A stretch of 11,340 nucleotides of DNA from Chloroflexota bacterium (GTDB lineage: Bacteria; Chloroflexota; Anaerolineae; B4-G1). Every line of letters begins with the position of its first letter. Position 1 is the stretch's first letter. The notes below the pieces were generated by a model. The model was not told the origin of the DNA. It did no database searches and saw only the letters and a list, made by a program, of their open reading frames with translations. Positions 6,931-11,340 of the stretch are shown in pieces. Location: positions 1 to 11,340 of the forward strand of contig QMOC01000027.1 in the NCBI GenBank assembly GCA_003648085.1. Direction: 5' to 3'. A program made the position numbers and the translations under genes.

Positions 6931-7941
6931 TCAGTCGGTGGCTGCAACTTTCGCCTGCCGACCGACCCGCACCCGTTCTTTTGAATCTCGAAAGTATGGG
7001 GATTTGCTCAGTAGCCACCACCGGACGAAGGGACGGAACACCCGTATCAGATGCCGCCGGTGCCCCAGCAGGGCGACCATCTCTTGGATGTAGTCATCCA
7101 GGTCACGCTGTTGGTAATGGAGGAGCCGCTGGCTCTCCGCCGTGTCCAGCCAATCGGTGGGGAAAGGCGTTGAACCGAAAGCCTCCTCCGGCAGCATGCC
7201 CACTCCCATTGCATCCAGTATCCGCTCCACGATCTCGCGGTAGTAGTATTGGCAGTTCGGGCCGCCCCCGATCAGCAGGGTCTTGCCCCACACTTCGTCG
7301 CTCTCCACGGCGTTGGTGATCGCCAGCCCTACATCCCGCGTGTGCACGTATTCCATGCGGTTGTTCAGTGGCACGTCGAACATCCCTGGATCCAGTTTAA
7401 TCGCCAGCGGCAGCGTGGCGGCCAGCCTCAGAATCGTCCACTCCAACTGGGACGCCTTGACCATCTCCTCGCACGCGACTTTGTGGATCGAGTAGTGCTC
7501 GATGGGGCGGACCGGATCCGAGACCTTTCTGGGCGGCGGTTGGTTCTGGGTCCTGCCATAAACGTGGTACGTCGAGGTGAAGATGATCTTGGGTGCGCTG
7601 GGGAGGGCCTTCATCGCGCTGAGCAAGTTGAGAGTGCCGCCCACGTTGATCTCCCGCGCCCAGTCGGGGCGGGCCTCCGACTCGACGCCGGTGGCCGACA
7701 GTTTGGGGATGATGAACGCCAGGTGCACCACCACTTCCCGGTCGCGCACCGCAGCGGCAACGTCTTCTGGACGACGCAGGTCACCCCACATCACCTCTAT
7801 CTGCCCTCCGAATCTGCGGGCCTTTCTTTCGTTCGCCTTCGTCTTGAGATCGAAGCACCGCACGGTGTGCCCTCGCTTGACCAGTTCCTCCAACGCACTT
7901 ATTCCGACGTTTCCGAACGCGCCGGTCAACAACACTTTCAT
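6931..7941 (-). CDS. NAD(P)-dependent epimerase/dehydratase-like protein (extended SDR)
   Basis: The protein has 336 residues. ATG 7941 overlaps the TetR stop in ATGA, and AGAGGAAA lies just upstream. The N-terminus MKVLLTGAFGNVG carries the GxxGxxG dinucleotide motif (G7, G10, G13), followed by an acidic residue after strand two (CFD31), which favours NAD(H). FTSTYHVYG (about 121-129) gives the Ser/Thr of the active site, and Y150-S-I-H-K154 is the YxxxK catalytic pair. Extended SDRs of this form act on nucleotide sugars, sterol-like or other cyclic substrates by oxidation at a hydroxyl. The tail after residue 290 is basic (RHLIRVFRPFVRWWLLSK... VRVGRQAK), which may bring it to the membrane. 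Coexpression with a radical SAM protein and a TetR repressor suggests two steps on the same molecule, identity unknown. Confidence 0.9.
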   Translation of the reverse strand: MKVLLTGAFGNVGISALEELVKRGHTVRCFDLKTKANERKARRFGGQIEVMWGDLRRPEDVAAAVRDREVVVHLAFIIPKLSATGVESEARPDWAREINVGGTLNLLSAMKALPSAPKIIFTSTYHVYGRTQNQPPPRKVSDPVRPIEHYSIHKVACEEMVKASQLEWTILRLAATLPLAIKLDPGMFDVPLNNRMEYVHTRDVGLAITNAVESDEVWGKTLLIGGGPNCQYYYREIVERILDAMGVGMLPEEAFGSTPFPTDWLDTAESQRLLHYQQRDLDDYIQEMVALLGHRRHLIRVFRPFVRWWLLSKSPYFRDSKERVRVGRQAKVAATD

Positions 7942-8540
7942 TTTTCTTTCCTCTCTAAACTTTCAAGAAGCATGTGCATGCTCTCCTCTGCGACTTGACC
8001 CCAGTCGGCCCCCTGGGGATCGAGCATCCCCTGCAGCACCAGGCCGACGGCCGATGAAACGATGAGGTTGGCCCCTATCTCGGGGTCAATGGGACGCAGC
8101 GTGCCTTCGGCAATACCGGCCTCGATCATATCGCGGAAGAAGGCCCGGTAGCGCTGGTAAGGCTCGATGGTCGCCCGCCAGACCGCAGGGTCATGCCCGG
8201 CCTGGGCCAGGAACTCCAAGAAAATCGGAAGTTGCCCGCCCGCCGCCTCGAAGACCTGCCGTACCATCCCGGCCATCCGCAGGAGCCCTTCCGGAATGCT
8301 CTCCGCCCCGGCGCGGACTGCCTCCAGTTGCGTATCCAGCCCCGCCAACCAGCGGTTTAGCAACTCCAGGAAGACGGCCTGCTTGCTGGGGAAATGGTGA
8401 TAGAAACCCCCTTTGGTCACCTCGGCGCGGCGGCAGATCTCGGCCACACCGGTGCCGTCGTAACCGCGTTGCGCGAAACATTCCATCGCTGCCTGCAGAA
8501 TGCGGGAGCGGGTCTCCCCTCCCCGTTGTTGTGGGCTCAT
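7938..8540 (-). CDS. TetR/AcrR family transcriptional repressor
   Basis: The protein has 200 residues, a usual size for the family. ATG 8540 has GGAGG ten bases upstream on the minus strand. Residues 10-56 are the TetR helix-turn-helix (TRSRILQAAMECFAQRGYDGTGVAEICRRAEVTKGGFYHHFPSK), with the typical GFYHHFPSK recognition helix end. The remainder is an all-helical ligand and dimer domain with no visible ligand clue. The gene is first of three overlapping or tightly spaced genes, and a perfect palindrome between its promoter and start makes negative autoregulation very likely. Binding of a small molecule would then release the SDR and radical SAM genes. Note the AEGTLRP...GANLIVSSAVGLVLQGMLD end, which is standard for the family. 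Confidence 0.95.
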   Translation of the reverse strand: MSPQQRGGETRSRILQAAMECFAQRGYDGTGVAEICRRAEVTKGGFYHHFPSKQAVFLELLNRWLAGLDTQLEAVRAGAESIPEGLLRMAGMVRQVFEAAGGQLPIFLEFLAQAGHDPAVWRATIEPYQRYRAFFRDMIEAGIAEGTLRPIDPEIGANLIVSSAVGLVLQGMLDPQGADWGQVAEESMHMLLESLERKEK

Positions 8541-8558
8541 CCCTTGCCTCCATCGTTG

Positions 8559-8578
8559 GATACCGACCGGTCGGTATC
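8559..8578. promoter_or_regulatory. Operator of the TetR repressor (perfect 20-bp palindrome)
   Basis: GATACCGACC followed directly by its reverse complement GGTCGGTATC. It abuts the -10 box at 8579-8584 and covers the expected transcription start near 8572, so bound repressor would block RNA polymerase. The ACCGACCGGTCGGT core is a form often seen for TetR-family operators. Only one copy was seen in the window. Confidence 0.88.
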
Positions 8579-8607
8579 ATTTTACCACGAATTTCTCTTC
8601 CCGTCAA
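8579..8607 (-). promoter_or_regulatory. Promoter of the tetR-SDR-radical SAM operon
   Basis: On the minus strand TTGACG (8607-8602), 17 bases, then TAAAAT (8584-8579). Both hexamers match five of six consensus positions. The operator begins at the next base downstream. Confidence 0.75.
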
Positions 8608-8687
8608 GCGTGATTTTGACGTTATCAGGGTATTCCCCAAATCCGGCTCAGGCAAGAGGTTCCTTGCAGGCGCGTTGCACCTCTATG

Positions 8688-8716
8688 TTGACATTCCGCC
8701 CGGCTTGGGCCATAAT
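8688..8716 (+). promoter_or_regulatory. Near-consensus sigma70 promoter of the TPR/BTAD gene
   Basis: A perfect TTGACA (8688-8693), 17 bases, then CATAAT (8711-8716, five of six). The start would be near 8723, giving a leader of about 24 bases to the ATG at 8747. This placement rules out start codons further upstream. The TetR operator is about 110 bases away and probably does not control it. Confidence 0.8.
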
Positions 8717-8746
8717 ACAGGCCCATTGACAAACTGGGGTTGGGCA

Positions 8747-10672
8747 ATGGGCCTATCTCCTTCCATCAGCAGTTTGATTGAGCAGAGTCACATCCTGGCG
8801 AGAGCGGGTGACATCGGCGCGGCCTTGCAGCGGGCACAAGAGGCGTTGGAACAGGCGCGCGCCTCCGGCGGAACCGACGCTATCGCCGCCGCGCTGGTCT
8901 GCGTGGCCCACCTCCACTTTCGCCAGGGCCATTACGACACAGCACGGGCACTGGCCGAGGAAGTATTGAGTCGCGTCCTCTCAGATGCACCGGTCCGCGC
9001 CGATGCACTGTTGATCCTGGGCAACTGTGCCGCCGAAACCGACAACCCGGCCGCCGCCGAGGCCTTTTACCGGCGTGCCATTGATCTGAGCCGTCAACTG
9101 GGATACCGCCGTGCGCTGCGAAGCGGCCTCCACAACCTGTCCGCCAACGTCTACGTACCTCGTGGTCAGTTCGAACTCTCGTTGGCTGCTGATGAGGAAT
9201 CACTCCGCTTGGCGAGAGAGCTGGGGATGCCGGATGTGGCTTGGTTTCCACTGGCCACCATGGGCTGGGTTTACTGGGTCATCGGCCGACGGGAGCGCGC
9301 TCTTGCGACGGCCGAGGAACTGCGCCGCTTTGCTCCACCCGGTTCACTGGCCGAAGGTTTCTACTACTGTCTGCGCGCCGACCTGGCCCAGGGTGGGGAG
9401 AATCCCGAATCCGCTCTCCCTTTCTACGCCCGCGCACGTTCCATCGCCGAGGCTATTGGCGATCCCGGTCTGAGTGTCTTGCTGCGCCTCGGCTTGAGCC
9501 GTTATCGTCGCACCACCGGCAGCGCTTCCACCGCGTGGGACTGGGCAGATGACGCGCTCGTCATCGCCACCCGCGTGGGGTATCATCATCTACAGGGCCT
9601 GGCACTCATCGAGCGCGGCCGCGCCGCCTGGGAGATCGGCGATGTCGCCGCCGCCGAGGCCGATCTCCGGGCCGCCGTCGAGATTTTGACCCCCTTGCAG
9701 GCGAACTTCGACCTAGCGCGGGCTTACCTCCTGTTGGCCGCGTTGCTCCACCGGCAACAGCGCGCCGAGGCCACCGATGCCTGGTTCGAGACCGTCTCCC
9801 GCATCATCAGCGGCGGCTACGCCTTCCTGTTGGAGCAGGAGCGAGCGCTGGCTTTCCCCTTGCTGGCAGATTGTCTGAACAGCGATGATCCCAACCTGGC
9901 GTCCGTCTCCGCCAGGCTGTTGAGCCGCCTGGCCCGCGTGCCGCCGCCGCCTCTGCGCATCGTGACCTTGGGCCGCTTTGAGGTTCGGCAAGGGGCGCGG
10001 GCCATTCCCGACCATGCCTGGCGGCAACGGCGAGCCGGGGAGTTGTTCCGCCTGCTCCTGATCAGCCCCGGCCGTTCGCTCTTCCGCGACCAGGTGACCG
10101 AGGCCCTCTGGCCGGAGAAATCACCCGCCTCGATGTCGGCCCTCTTCCATCAGGCCACCTCGGCCCTGCGCCGGGCGTTGGAGCCGGACTTGCCCGAAAA
10201 GTTCCCTTCCCGCTATCTAGAGGTCGGGGGAGGCCGGGTCACGCTGCACCTCCCGGCCGGTTCGAGCGTGGACTTTGAAATCTTCGAGGAATACATCCGC
10301 AACGAGGAATGGGAGGCGGCGCTGGCCCTCTACCGGGGGGATTTGTTTCCCGGCGACCGCTACGCCGATTGGGCGGCGGCTCCACGAGAACGGCTGAGAC
10401 AGGAGGCCATGCGAGCCTCACTGGCCGTGGCCCGGCGGCGGTTGGAGGACGGCCACGCCGAAGCAGCGCTGGACGCCTGCCGCCGCGCCCTGGAACTGGA
10501 GCCGTGGCAGGAGGAAGCCGTGCTGCTGGGCATGCAAGCCTGCATCGTGCTGAACGACCGTGCCGGTGCCATCCGGCTTTACCTGGACCTGAAGCGTCGT
10601 CTGCGGGAAGAGGTCGGCATTGAACCTCAGGAGGACCTGCGGAGATTATATTCACGGCTCGTCGGTGACTGA
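8747..10672 (+). CDS. TPR protein with C-terminal winged-helix and BTAD domain (SARP-like regulator)
   Basis: The protein has 641 residues. The frame is open back to 8531, but the promoter at 8688-8716 supports ATG 8747 (MGLSPSISSLIEQSHIL...). Residues about 1-390 are helical TPR-like repeats (for example AEAFYRRAIDLSRQLGYRRAL and AAEADLRAAVEIL). From L403 (LRIVTLGRFEVRQG... HAWRQRRAGELFRLLL... LFRDQVTEALWP) an OmpR-type winged helix begins. From about residue 508 (SVDFEIFEEYI... EEVGIEPQEDLRRLYSRL) comes a bacterial transcriptional activator domain. SARPs carry this unit at the N-terminus. Large MalT-like regulators with a C-terminal unit also have an AAA/NB-ARC ATPase, which is absent here, so this looks like a trimmed version. 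It probably regulates transcription through TPR-mediated ligand or protein binding. The targets and signal are unknown. Confidence 0.88.
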   Translation: MGLSPSISSLIEQSHILARAGDIGAALQRAQEALEQARASGGTDAIAAALVCVAHLHFRQGHYDTARALAEEVLSRVLSDAPVRADALLILGNCAAETDNPAAAEAFYRRAIDLSRQLGYRRALRSGLHNLSANVYVPRGQFELSLAADEESLRLARELGMPDVAWFPLATMGWVYWVIGRRERALATAEELRRFAPPGSLAEGFYYCLRADLAQGGENPESALPFYARARSIAEAIGDPGLSVLLRLGLSRYRRTTGSASTAWDWADDALVIATRVGYHHLQGLALIERGRAAWEIGDVAAAEADLRAAVEILTPLQANFDLARAYLLLAALLHRQQRAEATDAWFETVSRIISGGYAFLLEQERALAFPLLADCLNSDDPNLASVSARLLSRLARVPPPPLRIVTLGRFEVRQGARAIPDHAWRQRRAGELFRLLLISPGRSLFRDQVTEALWPEKSPASMSALFHQATSALRRALEPDLPEKFPSRYLEVGGGRVTLHLPAGSSVDFEIFEEYIRNEEWEAALALYRGDLFPGDRYADWAAAPRERLRQEAMRASLAVARRRLEDGHAEAALDACRRALELEPWQEEAVLLGMQACIVLNDRAGAIRLYLDLKRRLREEVGIEPQEDLRRLYSRLVGD

Positions 10673-10727
10673 CGGACAGGGTAGATGAGGACGGCTGCAC
10701 CTGAAATGCGCTCGTGGGTGGTCCGTG

Positions 10728-10830
10728 TCACCGCCGATGCCAGGTGAGGCGCACCAGCGCGACGCCGCTGCGCTCGAAGTACTCCGGCCGCCCTGTGTGT
10801 GCCTGCGCTCAGGCCCACGACCTCGGAATC
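10728..10830 (-). pseudogene. Frameshifted remnant resembling the C-terminal end of a PA14 domain
   Basis: On the minus strand one frame reads DSEVVGLSAGTH (10830-10795), and the next frame continues RPEYFERSGVALVRLTWHRR to a TGA at 10730-10728. Joined, they give the usual end of a PA14 domain: a strand, AGTH, then EYFE.SG.A.VRLTW. The frame change falls near 10790. Upstream the match ends exactly where an inverted repeat starts (10831). PA14 modules occur in surface carbohydrate-binding proteins. This is a short decayed fragment; the assignment is by pattern only. Confidence 0.4.
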
Positions 10831-10901
10831 GGACGCAGATTCACGCAGATTTTCGCAGATAAGATCAAAAAATCAGCGTTCATCAGCGTTCATCTGCGTC
10901 C
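10831..10901. repeat. Inverted repeat built from 10-base units
   Basis: The left arm (10831-10860) carries CGCAGAT three times at exact ten-base steps. The right arm (10872-10901) carries its near-complement with CAGCGTT or CTGCGTC units at the same step. Arms are 30 bases, pair at 23 of 30 positions, and have a perfect outer ten (GGACGCAGAT / ATCTGCGTCC). The 11-base loop is A-rich. I recall similar CGCAGAT-type dispersed repeats in many environmental genomes, but could not check. There are no flanking direct repeats. Confidence 0.75.
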
Positions 10902-11042
10902 TAAAGAATATGTTTCAACGCTCTGCCTGGGGATGGCTGAGCAGTTACCAAAATCCATCCTGCCGAGCCTCTGTTTGCCCCCCTGTCAGTAAAACGTCAG
11001 TTGCTTCTGCTATATTACACTGGAGTCTGGCGAATTTTGGAG
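10902..11042. other. Intergenic stretch without recognisable gene
   Basis: Between the two repeat elements I find no convincing open frame, ribosome site, tRNA or promoter pair. AT-rich TATATTAC (11011-11018) has no matching -35 box at 16-18 bases. Frames crossing it are short and run into repeat sequence. Confidence 0.5.
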
Positions 11043-11051
11043 CCCCCCACC

Positions 11052-11293
11052 GGGATGGTTCAGAATGAGTTGACACTTTCTCACGCGGCCCGCACGGGCA
11101 TGAAGTGCCCGTGCTACGAAGCGGCGCCCGACGAGTCTGGCTTACGCCGCAACACAGCAGGAAAACGGTCTTTGCGGCAAGTAAGGGGGATTGATCCCCC
11201 GCTGGTCTGTAGCCCGGCGACGTCATCGGCGGGCGGCGGTGCGCAGCAGACATCAAAGTGTCAACCTGTTTTCGCTTGTAACTGAACCATCCT
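11052..11293. mobile_element. MITE-like element with terminal inverted repeats, 9-base direct repeats and four internal hairpins
   Basis: GGATGGTTCAG (11053-11063) is exactly inverted as CTGAACCATCC (11282-11292). An inner pair TTGACACTTT (11070-11079) and AAAGTGTCAA (11255-11264) is also exact, but offset 6 versus 17 bases from the ends. CCCCCCACC flanks both sides (11043-11051 and 11294-11302), each one base from the repeat, as for a nine-base target duplication. Inside are hairpins at 11092-11114 (GCACGGGCA/TGCCCGTGC), 11141-11185 (CTTACGCCGCAA with TTGCGGCAAGTAAG, imperfect), 11185-11200 (GGGGGA/TCCCCC) and 11212-11234 (GCCCGGCGA/TCGGCGGGC, one mismatch). No transposase is present. The family is not assigned; the paired TTGACAC motifs near both ends are loosely IS21-like. 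Confidence 0.65.
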
Positions 11294-11340
11294 CCCCCCA
11301 CCTTTACGGTATGACGGCTGATGAACCGTGAGATATGGGG

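Noticed and set aside
5942..7093. Long plus-strand open frame (383 codons) opposite the radical SAM gene
   Set aside because: It is antisense to a well-supported gene, has no ribosome site and a composition typical of a GC-rich shadow frame.
8531..8746. Upstream extension of the TPR/BTAD gene to a start at 8531
   Set aside because: It would include the TetR operator, the tetR promoter and the gene's own near-consensus promoter, so the start at 8747 is favoured.
10831..10901. CRISPR-like repeat array
   Set aside because: The units are ten bases with no spacers between them, and the block is an inverted repeat rather than a direct array.
11001..11285. Plus-strand open frame of 94 codons at the right end
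   Set aside because: It lies almost wholly within the MITE-like element and reads through its hairpins and ends; no protein features.

Overview
The window is GC-rich bacterial DNA and looks chromosomal. Several traits point to Chloroflexota (Anaerolineae-like), as an inference without a database search: a large exported protein ending in a ...FYLPFICAG-type tail, a TPR plus BTAD regulator, short operons of exported proteins, and many dispersed palindromic repeats. No tRNA, rRNA, CRISPR array or transposase gene was found.

Layout. (1) Positions 1-1429, minus strand: an apparent operon of prepilin peptidase, a small two-helix membrane protein, and the start of a class I SAM methyltransferase that runs off the left edge. 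A 89-base palindromic element flanked by 7-base direct repeats sits at the start of the methyltransferase. It adds 96 bases in frame and leaves a start codon behind a good ribosome binding site. (2) Positions 1430-1620: back-to-back promoters; the minus-strand one predicts a nearly leaderless mRNA. (3) Positions 1621-5381, plus strand: three exported proteins in a row, namely a small Gly-rich beta protein, a lipoprotein with a Pro/Thr linker, and a 903-residue glycoside-hydrolase-like protein. A 13-bp hairpin lies between the first two. (4) Positions 5411-8540, minus strand: a TetR repressor, an NAD-dependent epimerase/dehydratase-like protein and a B12-binding radical SAM enzyme, in that transcription order. 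They are driven by a promoter with a perfect 20-bp palindromic operator over the expected transcription start. (5) Positions 8747-10672, plus strand: a TPR protein with a C-terminal winged-helix/BTAD unit, read from its own near-consensus promoter. (6) Positions 10673-11340: no intact gene. It holds a frameshifted remnant resembling the end of a PA14 domain, an inverted repeat with 10-base periodicity, and a 240-base hairpin-rich element with terminal inverted repeats and exact 9-base flanking direct repeats.

How the parts work together. The TetR operon looks like a self-contained, ligand-inducible modification pathway in which an SDR and a radical SAM enzyme act on an unknown, possibly lipid or isoprenoid, substrate. 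The exported operon suggests surface carbohydrate processing. The most notable features are the non-coding elements, especially the apparent in-frame palindromic insertion at the methyltransferase start. All five predicted promoters have sigma70-like hexamers with a 17-base spacer.
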